In this document: positions 44,915 through 56,795 of the stretch, piece after piece
Layout: each line of letters opens with the position of its first letter
How positions within the stretch are numbered: the first letter of the stretch is position 1
Assembly (NCBI GenBank): GCA_013115145.1
Contig: JAAPAO010000112.1
Span: 1 to 64,000 of the forward strand
Reading direction: 5' to 3'
Source: Perkinsus chesapeaki
Lineage: Eukaryota > Perkinsozoa > Perkinsida > Perkinsidae
Length of the DNA stretch: 64,000 nucleotides
Notes under the pieces: model-generated
The model's input: the letters and a program-made list of their open reading frames with translations, nothing else
Databases searched by the model: none
What the model was told of the DNA's origin: nothing
Position numbers and translations under genes: made by a program

Positions 44915-47519
44915 AACATAATCGATTTAGGATAGTCGACGAGGAAAAGGGTATTTGAGGAGCTTGCTAAGTCCTTTTCTGAGCACTCAAAACAGGAAAT
45001 CACATTCAATCCTGTGATGCTAACAACGATGATAATGAAAGCAGTACAAAGCATAGCATGGTATCCTGTATTGACAAGAGCCACTAGAATATGGTTGGCA
45101 TCTAGGTTAGACTTGTTGTTGAGATCATAGACTACGACGACACCGTATATGTTGATACAGAGAAGGATAAAATAATGTAAAGCTAACTGCTCAAAGCGGC
45201 ACTTGATAATATATCGACTACTTGAAAAGGAAGAAGATAGCAGCTCACTCGGGTTCAGGCCCCATTGTCCTAGCGGGTATAAGGAAGTGCTCGTCGAACA
45301 GCTTGCTTCCCTTTGGCTCGACGCTAAGGTTGAAGACGTAACATCAGGGTTATTAGGGGAGCTGGGAATCCAAGAAATGGCTCTTCTTCGTGGGTCACAA
45401 TCCCTATCCACAGCCTACTCTCAAAATAAGATGACATTCATCGGTAGCCTTGATAAAAAGGAGTTGGTTGATGATGATGAGCATAGTGATTGGCAGGGCG
45501 GACTATGTGCCTGATTTCTCACAGAAGAATGGTTGTCACTGTACATCATATGGTGGAGACATTCCTCGAAGATGAGATGATAAGACTCGTTGCTACCGAT
45601 GTCGATGCACGACAAGTCTTCGTTCTGTACTTGCGGGCATCCGACCTGGAGGCAGATCCTGAAGGTGAGCCCGGTTACCCTGGCAGATTGATATTGGTGG
45701 AACAAATAGATAATGAAATTAAGTCCTTGGAACAAACCACACTTGAAGACATCTGCGCAATTGCCAAGGAACGGTTGAGAGTGATTAGGGTGGACGGCGT
45801 TGATGCATTGGTGAGTGTCCGAAAGATAACTATGCCCAGACTGTACGTACATTCAGTGCTATTTAACCATCCTTACTTCCAAGGATATCACCAAGCATGT
45901 TGATACTATTATAGAGGTAGATAGCATCAATACAAGCTATGAGTGGTGAATTGCCATAGCTGTTGCCAATGTAGGAAGAATCCGTTGTAGCCGCCGTAGT
46001 CGATGACGGAGGGGATGATTTCAGAGGTAACTTCGTGTCCTCGACTGGTGTTCCACTGCTTTAGGAATCGGTTCGATTGGGCAAGTTCTCTACCGCGAAA
46101 CCGTGTATCTAGAAGAAGGTCAGCTAGCAATCAATGTCCTAGTCACAAGATACGAGGTATATCCAGGAGCCTCTCTAGGCCACTTCAACCTATAATAGGG
46201 CTCGGAGATGATTGGTGTAACAATGATGGATGATAAGCGAGTAATCATGATAGCCGACGTTATCCCCCAGCATACATCCGAACCATCAACTGGTATTCAA
46301 TCCCTATCACTGGTGTTATATGCTCAATGATATAGGTCAAACCAATTCTCTCGACCCACAGCCTACTCTCGGTAACTGGGTATGTGCTCACTGCCAGTCA
46401 TATAAAGTGAAAGGTGATTCAAGCCTCAGCTATCTGGAGAGCCACGGTCTGGACCATTCGCTAGGTTACATCCTTGAGGCCCTTCTCGAGTCGGCTGAAG
46501 AGGATGCTATGTTACACCTGCTACTGAAGCATCGGGGTATTCAGCGATGACTCCCTCTTCGAATGCATAGTAGCCTCTACGTTAGATTCACCTCCGGCAT
46601 ATCGAAGCCTCCTCATTCACTCTAGAGATAGGTTGTGTATACTAGACCCTTGCATGTAAGCTCAAGAAACGCCGCCCAGCCTGAAGGAGGACGATACAGG
46701 CCTTTAAAGTCAAGGCTGTTGGACAGCGCCCAGTCAGCGTCGCTATCGGCAATTCTACAACAACGTTACTCTAATGAAGCACCATGGCGTATACTATACG
46801 GTATGACTCTACTCTCCGTACTCGGCTCGAGTTTACTTCAGGTTACCCTGGCCATGTCGCCCTTCAAAACGGAGGTGGTAGCAGAGCTCACGCCGACAAG
46901 CTACCATTGTTGAAACGATGGAAAATAATGGCGGTGTACGTTGATGATGCTATAACCTTCAGCACCTCAGCTTGTGCTCATGCTTCAGAGATGATGGTCA
47001 ATCAGCCTTTTATGAGTGTACCGTTTTTGCCATTTTCGACACTGAGGGTCATCATAATGAGGAGCGGCATTCCTATCCGGCCAAGTACTTGGTCGAAGTA
47101 CGTCCCGTACCATGTCGATCCAATGTCGCTCACATCACCCCAGCCGACTCAAGTAAGAGGGATACATAACCTCCCCATGACAATGGTTACTGCTCCCTAT
47201 TAGCGTTGGGCTCTTATGAACTACAGCTCTGTCGAGAAGAGGTAGAAAGTATAATGGACCAGTTGATGAAAGACCGTCGGTTGTGGTCTGATGAGGATGT
47301 TAGTATACATAGCTCTTACATAGACCCTAACCTATACCAGGTCCCTGCAAGACTCTTGCACCATTTGGAAATAGAATCGAATGGAAAGGGAGGAGCTCAA
47401 CTGACTATCTCGACAGACTTGGAGCCAAGTAGCCCACCAATGCGGTGTAAGAATGTATGGTGTTCTTGCATCAACTCAAAATTGAACACCATTCGACATG
47501 TAAATCTAGCTTCTGTTTA
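44915..47519 (+). CDS. Exon-rich block, probable continuation of the coiled-coil gene
   Basis: Plus-strand exons continue with RLLEKEEDSSSLGFRPHCPSG, KVEDVTSGLLGELGIQEMALL (45200-45470), then a beta-rich stretch (VTVHHMVETFLEDEMIRLVA, FVLYLRASDLE, GRLILVEQIDNEIKSLEQT; 45535-45800). Others are VYLEEGQLAINVLVTRYEVY (near 46110), SLSYLESHGLDHSLGYILEA (near 46420), YECTVFAIFDTEGHHNEERH (near 47005) and SYELQLCREEVESIMDQLMK (47209) to a stop at 47519. Some pieces look like C2- or other beta-sandwich strands, but none is diagnostic. Whether this is one gene with the preceding coiled coil or a separate one cannot be settled here. Confidence 0.4.
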
Positions 47520-48150
47520 GGCATGCCTTAGGTTCCGACACACGGGAAGACCGGAGCAATAGCGGACCGAGTTCCTCGCTCTCATCCTCTTTGCTTCACG
47601 GCCAAGGAATAATTTATGGTTTGTGATATAACATGACGATCATTATTCCCGCTCAGCTATGTCTTCCACCAGATCTGTTCTAGCAGGTTCCGGTGTTGAC
47701 GTGGTACCATCGACATTAGGTTGGAAGAGGCTCTTCTCTGGTGCGAAGAGACTGAACGACATCAACCTGGTTATATCGGTGTGAGATACTCTCTTCATAC
47801 CTGACCCTTCCGCAGAAGTCGGTTAGATACACTGCACGCTCATCAGACAACAAGGCGTCTCTCTTTGTATCTGTTTATGATCGCATCAGCCGCGACTCGT
47901 GGTTCGCTGTAAGTGGTTCGGGAAACGGTGGAATGCAGCGGCCACTCTTGGTAGGCAATGCCAGCCGACGGTCCCACCGATCAACCATTACGACTTATGC
48001 TATGCTCGTTCAACCTCGTTATCTCTAGCGACCGGGATGAGTCGAATAATAATGCCTTAGATAGAAGAGTAGGTCAGCAGCAGCTCACACCATACTGATT
48101 ACCATCAACACCGCTGATAACTACAGCTCTCCCTTTCAGAGATTCATCTT
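47520..48150. other. Gap between exon blocks
   Basis: About 630 nt without a long frame. Short open pieces could be small exons of the surrounding plus-strand block. I see no other feature. Confidence 0.3.
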
Positions 48151-49244
48151 GTGCCTATCCGAGTCACCCTTCCCACATATCTACACCGTATCCGTAGTCG
48201 ATACTTCTTTACCCAACCAGCAGTCTTTTACATTCCTGTGAGCCAACACAGAATATCGAAACTCACAGCTACCCCATATCTCAGAGCCGACTCTCCATCA
48301 CGGTATCGTAATGAATCAACAGCGGCTCTTAATCCAAGTAAAGCTGTTGCTGAAGATAGAGCTTACTCTCCGACCCGGCCCTCAGGTGGGTTAGGTCACG
48401 TTTGGAGCGGTATTGAAACTACATCACTTTCTGCATCAGATAACCTTCAAATCCTTTCAAAATCTGCCGTCGACGATGATGAGAGTGAAGGGGCCTTCCA
48501 GCACTTCACTAAAAAAGTAGAGGAGAGTATCCTCGGTTATCACTCCGATATATCATGTTTGGATAGTTGCAATTTTTCTACCGTATTGGTGTGTATAGGT
48601 ACCATGCTCCGCGATGGTTATGTTCTATCTGATGGCGTGAAGGAAATAGACTATCGATTCTGCAAACCAGGTAAGAATGACATAGTTCCCATCAGCTCAC
48701 TGATAGTCAGGGTTTGATGGGGCGAGTGTGAGGCAAGATGGAACCGCTGAAACGGCGATACCGGTCGTGACCACTGATTTGACTAAGAATGGCTCAACCG
48801 ACTATGTCGAAGTCTTGTAAGCTTTGAATTCGGGTTTAACTCGACAATAAGAGATCTCAAGCCATCAGGTATGCAACTAACCGGTCGATATCTAAAGACA
48901 ATGGTACATGTGGCATACGGATAGTTGTGAAGGCAGCCTCTTCTCTACTAGCCGAGCATCGAGGAGTAGAGGGACGCAGTGGACTGATATTAGTATGATG
49001 ATGATTCACCAAATAGTCGCAGATATATTACAATCAGGACTTGACAATAGCCGAGTTCTCATCGAGTCATCTTATCGTCCCTCACCACGATGATATCGGT
49101 TCATCTTTGTTTACTTCCCTCATCGCTCTCGGGGACAACAGACTCATCCTCTCTGTACTCCAGGATATTCATGTGGTAGGCGGAGTTGACCCGTACCTTT
49201 TAATCGAGCTCTCAGATAAGGCTGAGTCTTGGATCTGCAGATAG
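48151..49244 (+). CDS. Unknown protein exons (Ser/Arg-rich, then globular)
   Basis: A plus-strand frame of 188 codons starts with a basic, aromatic N-terminus and continues with Ser-rich sequence, then VDDDESEGAFQHFTKKVEES and TVLVCIGTMLRDGYVLSDGV. Downstream exons give GIRIVVKAASSLLAEHRG (near 48912) and LTIAEFSSSHLIVPHHDDIG, LIALGDNRLILSVLQDIHVV, VDPYLLIELSDKA (49035-49235). The last part reads like strands of a C2-type sandwich (DPYLLIEL is similar to the DPYVKV-type strand of C2 domains), which is only a hint. It probably belongs to the same long transcription unit as the flanking blocks. Confidence 0.4.
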
Positions 49245-49962
49245 CCGGTCTGTCATTTGGCAAGGCGTCATTGTCCACTCAACAGAGATGGTGAAATTAA
49301 AAGACTTCCGGGCACCGTAATTTACACTACTTTCATAACAACCTTGGTACACTTGCTTTAGACGACCTCCAGTCCTTCCTGCAATTATTTTTTATTGCCC
49401 TCTTAGTGCCTCTCCTAGGTATCCTTCACCAGACGAAGGCCGCCGTTTGTCTATGCTACAATGGTTCATCTCCTCACCACACTGCCATGCAAATGTAGCA
49501 CGCATAGACTTGTGCTGACTGGAATGTCCTAACGTGGACTCCACAATGTCAGAGTTTCATGGGCCTTAAAGAGCCGGCATCGGTTAAACCATTGCACAAG
49601 AGCAGGAGAATGCACGTCTCTGCGGTAAAGTCGGTAAACAACAGCTACTTATGTTTAAGCTCAGCTATCCGGTCCCTCGACGCCCAAACTGAGCGACACT
49701 CTAAAGGCACTAGTGGAGAAGGATAATAAAAGTAACAGCCTGCAGACGAGATATCCCACTGCCTCTGGTGGCAGGGACAAACAACACTCTGCAGCTTATA
49801 CATAGGACAACTTATGGCTTCCAAGGGGGCAAGCTTCCCGCAGTGCTCAGCTTGTAAGTTGAACAACTGGTTTGAACCATTTAGCAGCATACTCGTGCAA
49901 CCTCGATTTTTGGACTAATTTTCATTAACATAGAACGTCTTCGAGGCCTAATACGTTCCGCC
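49245..49962. other. Region without an assignable gene
   Basis: About 700 nt between exon blocks on the plus strand. A minus-strand frame (49890-49645) is open but unsupported. Nothing recognised. Confidence 0.3.
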
Positions 49963-51094
49963 ATGTCGAGAAGAGATTGTGACTGCGAGACGCTCGAACG
50001 CTCTATGGGAGAACGTAGCAGGTACTTGAAAGCAGTCGAGGGAGAGCTGCTGGTGAAGTGCTACAGATGTGGTGGTAAAGAAGGTGACTTAACTATCAAA
50101 TTAGAGGACTTGCCTGAGGCTGTTGGTTACGTGGTTGGAGGTACATATAACAGTAGAGTGTGGTATGTGGTAGATGTGCTCCTCTAGATGCCCCATCCAC
50201 GAGCCTCACCGACCTCAATATGTCCCGAAGCAAAGAGTTTGGCGAGCTTATCCTACATCACAGCATCACAGTACTCCCCCCTGCTCGCCATTAGGAGATA
50301 CTCTTGCTCAGTTTGACCCCTCTAATCCTGCCAGTGACCTCCACTTCAACGCCGAGGCTTTGAAAGCAGAAATATTTAGAAGGCGTGAATCCGCAGTAAC
50401 AACATAACGCGCTGGACGTTCCTTGGATTCTCCTCAGGAGGAAGACAAGTGGAAGGATGAGGGAGGAGTAGACGAGGGATTTGCGAATGTCCACGGAAGC
50501 ACCTCTCGAGCCTCTCGCCCTCTGGTAAGAAGTATTATCGGCTGTCCCGTCACGGGACTCCCGAGCCTCCAGTACAGAATGTACCACCCCTCACATTGGA
50601 GCACTCGGTACAATGTTATACAATGTGTCTTTTCGGAGGTTAATATCGCGGAGGAAGCTTTGGCCAAATGTTACCGAGAGATAACTACACCCAACGAGGA
50701 ATCTTATGTGGTGTTGGTAGAGCTGTACGACGGCTGCTCAGAATCCAATGACGAGGTATTCATAGCCGTACATGATGATGAGCATTATCATCATTCATTA
50801 GGTATTCAATGTTATTAATTATACTCTCCGAGTGAGCGAAGTAGACCCAAAAGATAAGCGGCTCACGAGAACAATTTGGAAGAGGGATGTAAGTAACACA
50901 TTTACATGTACCCTCTTATTAATATCAGATCCATGAGTCTGACCTCATCGATTGGTTATCGGCTTACTCCCGCGAAGACCTACTCTCGGCTATCATGGTA
51001 CCCCAACTCGAGACCGCTATTGTGTCAAAGGTTACCCTTGAAAAGATGGGTGTGGATAATAGCGAGGGACCAATCCTCTTCGATGGCCCACCAT
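49963..51094 (+). CDS. Unknown protein exons, 3' part of the plus-strand block
   Basis: Exons include a Cys-containing stretch (CRRD-type CDCETLERSMGER, KCYRCGGKEGDLTIKLEDLP, near 49970-50120), GDTLAQFDPSNPASDLHFNA, then a charged and Ser-rich part and NVIQCVFSEVNIAEEALAKC plus SYVVLVELYDGCSESNDEVF (50610-50760). The probable last exon has HESDLIDWLSAYSREDLLSA and ends at LFDGPP (stop at about 51094). The CYRCGGK piece is a single CxxC pair and does not define a zinc finger. No family recognised. Confidence 0.4.
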
Positions 51095-51545
51095 GATGCC
51101 CTTATATGTCTCATCACTTCACAAGTGTTGTAGTTATTCGTCAGTTAGTTGACCTCGCATTGCTTATCGTGCACTCCATAAGCTACCACGGCAAGGTACA
51201 CCACGTAATGTCATTAGCTTTGTCCTGTTAGTTGTTGATATTGTACTATTTGTCAACGTGGACAACACAACACATTTATAATGAAACCATATACTGTAAT
51301 GCAATAAGCAGGCGACAAAGCCGGTCGAATGAGTGGTGGTTTAATGCGAGTTAATAAGATCTACATATTGCTGTGGATGATATAAATCCATCAACGTGAC
51401 GAGACCATCGAAAGAGTTCAACTGTTTGAGTGTGAGATTGATAATAGTGTTATAAAAATTGACAATCCTAGTGTATACCATACACCCTGTATTGCATTAG
51501 TCTCGGATCTAGAATAGAAACAGAGATCAACGCACCGTTCGACAC
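51095..51545. other. Intergenic between convergent genes
   Basis: About 450 nt between the plus-strand block and the 3' end of the cysteine protease gene. No gene or structured RNA seen. Confidence 0.45.
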
Positions 51546-53231
51546 TTACGCTGGTGAGGCTGGACCGGTAGTGCTGCTACTTGTAGGTGCGGTAGTCGTA
51601 GGAGCAGCAGCAGCTGCGTTGACGTGTGGATACCACGATAGAGATTCAATACCACATCTACCTGAGTGAGTTCATTGGTGATATACGCAACCCGTGCTTG
51701 AAATAATAATAATGATATGGGAGCTAGTCTAATGCAAGAGAATGAGGAATTAGCGGTCGTTTATAATAACAGATTCAGACATGAAGTTGAAGCAAGTATT
51801 CGGCTAACACCCACTGTACCTACCTCTACCACCAGTCCCCCTCTCAACTTTAGCATAGCCTTGCTCACCCCATCCAGTGCCCCATGAGTTCTTTATTAAC
51901 CAATATCTAACATATCGTAGATAATCCATCGGTAAAGGTGATGACACAACTTACTTCATGCCCTCCTCACTCACACCATATCCAACAATAACTACAATGT
52001 GCAAAGTTAGACTGTCACAGGTAGTACCTAAGGAATGACAGTAATAGCGTCAAATATCGGACATAATAATGTACCATTTATAATTCCAGACTTGTAGTGC
52101 TGGAAAGGCGGGGTAGTACCATCTATCATAGTGGCTACTGGCCCGATAAGACCAACAGCTGATAACAGCTCATCATAGTTGTTATTTATTTGAGTATAAC
52201 CACTAACAACACCCGGCTGAGGAACAAGATGATAATGATGCTTATGAAGTTTAGAGAATAATGAGTCTCTACTTATTACCTGGATCACGAGGCTATTGGT
52301 TGATATAAGATCACTTCTACAAGCAAGCTTGGCAGTTTGGTAAGGATAGTTACTTTCGCTTGTTATACCACTAGTATTTATATAAGGATATGTTAGACTT
52401 GGTAGCCCACCGTTGCAGCCACTGAGCCGAGCACATTATTGAGATATAAGAGGGGATATAGATGGAACTCACATAGATGGAATGCAATCCAACAGTTGTT
52501 GCTCAGATAGGGGTACAATAGAGTTACCAGTCTGGCCCATAGCCAAAGCGTAATGGGCTTCAAGAGCACCTATATGAATAATTAATAGGTAATAGAGGAA
52601 TAGGATGAACCTGTGGTCGCAAAGCTTGCACAGGAACCACATTGTCCTTGATCTTTAACTGGGCCAAGTACACCTCTATCCACCCAATTGATGGATTCTG
52701 GAGGAGCATCTTGCAGGGCTCGGCTACTAACTTCAGAGTTAGTTGGTTGACGATGTTCTAACACCATGAACAACTTGTAGCCATTATGTAATGGTACGGC
52801 GAGTACTGTCAAGGTAGTCTGTAAGGTCATCTACAGAGCCCTTTAGACCAGTGGCAACATATGAGGTAGCAAACTCTTCATTGGTCATATCAGCGAATCT
52901 TGTTACCCCAAGCACATAAGAATGATCACCTAACTCCACCACACGAGGAGCAAGTCGTTATAAGTAGCCTCCTTCACCATGTGGCTTACCTCGAGTATTC
53001 TGCTCCTTAATCCACTTGTAATTATCTATGAATACACCACGACGATAATCCTCATCATCGGGTGAATATGACTTAGAGTACCTTACAAAGGGCAAGAAGC
53101 TACAGATTAACAAAGAGGACAACAAGGACCACTCACTCCTGTTTAAAGATATCAAACTCCCTTATAGCCTCATCGTCAAGGGAGCCATAGACTAATCGTA
53201 ATGAAGGCAGAAGAGCAAAGATGACCTTCAT
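51546..53231 (-). CDS. Cathepsin L-like (papain-family, C1A) cysteine protease, secreted
   Basis: About ten exons on the minus strand give a complete preproprotease. The start [17 protein letters not shown] is a signal peptide. The I29-type propeptide shows [20 protein letters not shown] and [12 protein letters not shown]. The mature enzyme begins near [24 protein letters not shown] (near 52640), with oxyanion Gln and catalytic Cys. Then come LSEQQLLDC and CGCNGG. The catalytic His lies in [12 protein letters not shown], formed by splicing across an intron near 52021-52070, and the Asn in [19 protein letters not shown]. After [13 protein letters not shown] a tail of about 25 residues rich in Ala, Thr, Ser and Pro ends the protein. 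TLHIV in place of the common NHAV is slightly unusual. It would act in lysosomes or outside the cell. Confidence 0.93.
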
Positions 53232-54249
53232 TTAATTGTCTTGGAGCTAAGTAATACTGAAGACTGACGAGCTTGGGATTCATTTAGTTGTCTTAGAACT
53301 AAGTCTAATACTAAGTTTATACGCGTGTAAAGTGCTCTATGTTGCACTCTACAAATACTTGGCGGAAAATCCACCCGTTCCAATATGGCTGCTCGATGAG
53401 GAGGTATTACTCGTCTAGGGAACTGAGTCACTTTTTCCTGTAGAGCTCCCCGTGAAGGGTTGTGGGTAACCCTAAACACATAGTGTACCGTACGCATGCC
53501 TGGTGGGAGGATTCTGTACTCTGTTGCAGTCGGGTGGGCACGCGTGCGGTGAGCGAGTCTTGAGAAGGGAAGATTCACCGGAATTTTTGACGCGGGTTGT
53601 TGGTCGAGAGTGAGCTTCACCTACGCTCCATTACTTGCCCGCGATGTCTCGAGCAAGTGTACACAATCAACATAGATAGACCACCCGCGATAGCACTCGC
53701 GATTACAGGAACTTTAGCTATAATGACGACAGAGCGAGATAAAGGTAACGAGAAGCACGTTACCGAAAGAACGGAAGATAGCGATGCACGAGTGAGAAAA
53801 GAGTATCAAGGCGAAATTCCCGATTAGCATTCGAACTAAAGTGTCAGAGTAGGTGTGCGCTTACGATGCCCCTAAAACCAAATCTTGAGCACTTGCATCT
53901 TCTCAGCTTCGCGTACGCGTGTGCAAATGTTGTTTTCAACAACTTGAGTTGATGCTTACCTTGTACCCAGTAGTTAATTGGCGGATCAAGTCATACTTGC
54001 GAAGGTTCGGTTACTGGTAGGTTGCTGTGTACATTTTAGGCCAGCGTGGACAATGTTATCTACTTTGTTGGTATTGAAGTTCACCAAGTGAACCCACAAC
54101 AAGTGTAACCACCGCTGGATAAAGGTGTGACAGCACCGACATTCCGAGCGATGCATGCGACGCAGAGGCCTCGTTGCAGTTCATTGTATTACCTTAAATG
54201 ATTAAATGCGTAGGTGTGTATTATTTAGTTGTTAAATAAGTCCTATATA
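53232..54249. promoter_or_regulatory. Divergent intergenic region of about 1 kb
   Basis: This separates the protease gene (minus) and the FCP1-like gene (plus). A minus-strand frame of 130 codons (53620-53228) and a plus-strand frame (53597-53827) overlap head to head. Neither shows a domain, and the first lies immediately upstream of the protease start. GC content is higher than in the flanks at about 53400-53900. Confidence 0.4.
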
Positions 54250-56396
54250 ATGGCTAATCGGATACCTGTGGATGACTTGAAACAAGAACTCTTGGCATGG
54301 TAGTAGTAGTAACCCTTCTTATGGCATCTAATAAGACCCTAACAATAATAATACACTCTATCCTTTCCTTAACCCCATACTCTACTGTCTCCATCATTTC
54401 CACTGAATAGTCTTCAAAGCCTTGTGCGGTATCGACTATAACCTATAATACAGAATCTCGATAGGTATCTGGATAGCTTAAAACTATCGGTAATACCGAA
54501 TCCAGTAAGCCCATCAGACTTTGATATTGGCTCACCTATTGTTACATCATCTGAGCCTGATTTTCACATGCCCGTTGATGGCCATACCCCTGACCCTGAT
54601 GCGGCGGGTAGAGCTACTCCTCCTCTGGTAGGCTCAGAGGAATCTGGTATTAATAGCGATGAGCTACTGCTGCTGCTGTCATGTGATAGTGTTTAGAATC
54701 ACCAGCACCTCCAACACCATCCGAGTCAGCAACTGATGAAACACCTCCAGTAGCACAGCTCTCACAGGACGCTCAATCGGCCAAGAAACTAGCACTTGTG
54801 CTTGATCTTGACCATACCTTAGTCAATGCAGTACCGCAGGTAGAAGGGAAGGCAGATGATAATCTTAGGAACAAGCGACTTTTGCAGCCACCAACTATGC
54901 CGCGGTATTCTGATAGAGTTGTTGAGGCATTGGGAATAGACCTTCATCAGACAGAACTTCCTATGCAAACCGGCAAAGAACCACATTTTGTTAAGCTACG
55001 GCCGGGTAGGTGGATAGGGCTGCTCCGGGCTGCTGCTTACAAATGTTCTATACTTAGGTGTTCATGAATTCTTGGAGTCACTTGAGCCAATGTACGAATT
55101 CTATATTCATACCAAGGCGACTAGAGTGTATCTAGAATACGTTATGGAAGTAGTATAGGTGGGGGAATATAGTTAGAAGTGGCTAATACTGCTTAGGCAC
55201 TAGACCCCCAAAGTAAAGGTTTCTTCCGTAATGATAATGTATTCTCAAGATGTGATGATATGAAGCATGGTTCTAATGAAAATAAAGATATAAGAGCAGT
55301 TTGCTCGAGGCCTCGAGAGGAAGTTATTATACTTGATGATAAGTGAGTTAACACTAAAGCGATAAGTATTCCTTAATGCACGCTTAGAGATAAGATATGG
55401 CTTGATTTCCAGCCAAACGTGATTAAATGTCCACCATACAAGTATATGGATCAAAAGCTATTACAAGTGGTTCGGGCATTAAAGCAAACATCCGACTGGT
55501 TAAAGGATGGTGGTGAAGAAAGCGGTTATCCTAAACCAGAGCTTGATGATGCATCTAAGAATTTTGACGGGTAGTTGTAGTACTCGGGTTTGATGATGAT
55601 CCGTGTGCAATGGATTCCTGTCAAGTAGTGTTATTATCTATCAGATACCTTCCCGCCATGGTCCGTGTTTTTACTGACATACACCATCGGTACTGTAACG
55701 CTTTAGCAGAGGCTGATGCTGATGGTTTTGTTGTTGATGTTAAGGATATCATAGATGATGTTAGAAAGCAGACATTTAAGAATTGTCGTATTATGCTCAC
55801 TGGTACTCAATATAGCTGTGGGGTGTAGTATACCACCGCTCAGGCTTTAATCAAAATGAAGCTTCGGACAGAGCAGAAATGATAGAAATGTACGGTGGTA
55901 CAGTTGTTAATAATGTTGAAGATGAACCAACTCATTTAGTATGTGCTAAGGGTGGTACTGCTAAGGTAATTGTAACCTGGGATGGGGGTGGCATCGCCTT
56001 CATTATGTTCAGTGTCATATGATAACGAAGGCGATGAAGGAAGATTCACTTAAATGCAAGATAGTGCATCCATGCTGGCTTGATCATGGTTTTGCAACAT
56101 GGAAGCATCCAAGTGAATTCATATTCGAGGTAACCCCGTCTGACATCATCGTAGTTCGTCTGTTATCTACATCGCACTGGAGTCGTTGGTTTTGTTAGAT
56201 TGGCAAGTTCACAGCTGATCCACGTACCGGACAATATCCCGTCATGGATCACTTCTTTGTTAAATATTTGGCCGATACGCACGAGAAGATGGAAGAGAAG
56301 GCTCATAGGAAGCGTCGGGAAGCCACTACCAGCTCAAGCAATAATTCCTCGTCTGCAAGCCAACAACAACAACAAACCGTTTCTGATGGTGGTTGA
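54250..56396 (+). CDS. FCP1-like RNA polymerase II CTD phosphatase with BRCT domain
   Basis: The start ATG at 54250 opens a short exon (MANRIPVDDLKQELLAW) that splices over about 150 nt into YLDSLKLSVIPNP. A Ser/Pro/Thr-rich region follows. The catalytic FCPH domain has LVLDLDHTLVNAV (DxDxT, near 54800), VKLRPG, the cap HEFLESLEPMYEFYIHTKAT, LDPQSKGFFRNDNVFSR and EVIILDDK (near 55322). After IWLDFQPNVIKCPPYKYM and MVRVFTDIHHRYC comes a BRCT domain (IMLTG..., YGGTVVNNVEDEPTHLVCA, VHPCWLDHGFATWKHPSEF). The tail is Lys/Arg-rich, then Ser/Asn and Gln runs. FCP1 removes phosphates from the Pol II tail so that the polymerase can be reused. All key parts are present in the expected order. Confidence 0.92.
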
Positions 56397-56795
56397 CGTA
56401 AGCACCTCATGTTTAGTTCATTGAAAGTATTCAAAATTGCACTTACAATAGCAGTAATGATGGCTAAGCCATCATGGCTTGATGAAAATTATACCGATCT
56501 GAAGGGGTTGACTATCTAATATCGAGATGAGTGTAACAATTATCAAGGAGCTTCCTCAGTAGGCACCAACGACATCGATGTATCTACCAAACACTTTAAC
56601 TAGTGAACATACCACGACATGACAACGAGGCAATTGACCAAGAACAAACATTGATGACATTTTGAAATGAAACACGTTTAGAAGATGGTAGTTATCGCCT
56701 AGATAGCAAACTGCTGAAATGGAGCTGACCGAAGCTACTGCACACAAGTATCATCATCGATCACCTGGTGTCCACCATTCGAAGGAAACACGTAC
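56397..56795. other. Intergenic between convergent genes
   Basis: About 400 nt between the 3' ends of the FCP1-like gene and the helical-repeat/deaminase gene. No gene seen. Confidence 0.45.

Noticed and set aside
53228-53620. Minus-strand frame of 130 codons directly upstream of the protease
   Set aside because: No domain is recognised and it overlaps the likely promoter; the protease has its own signal peptide start at 53231.
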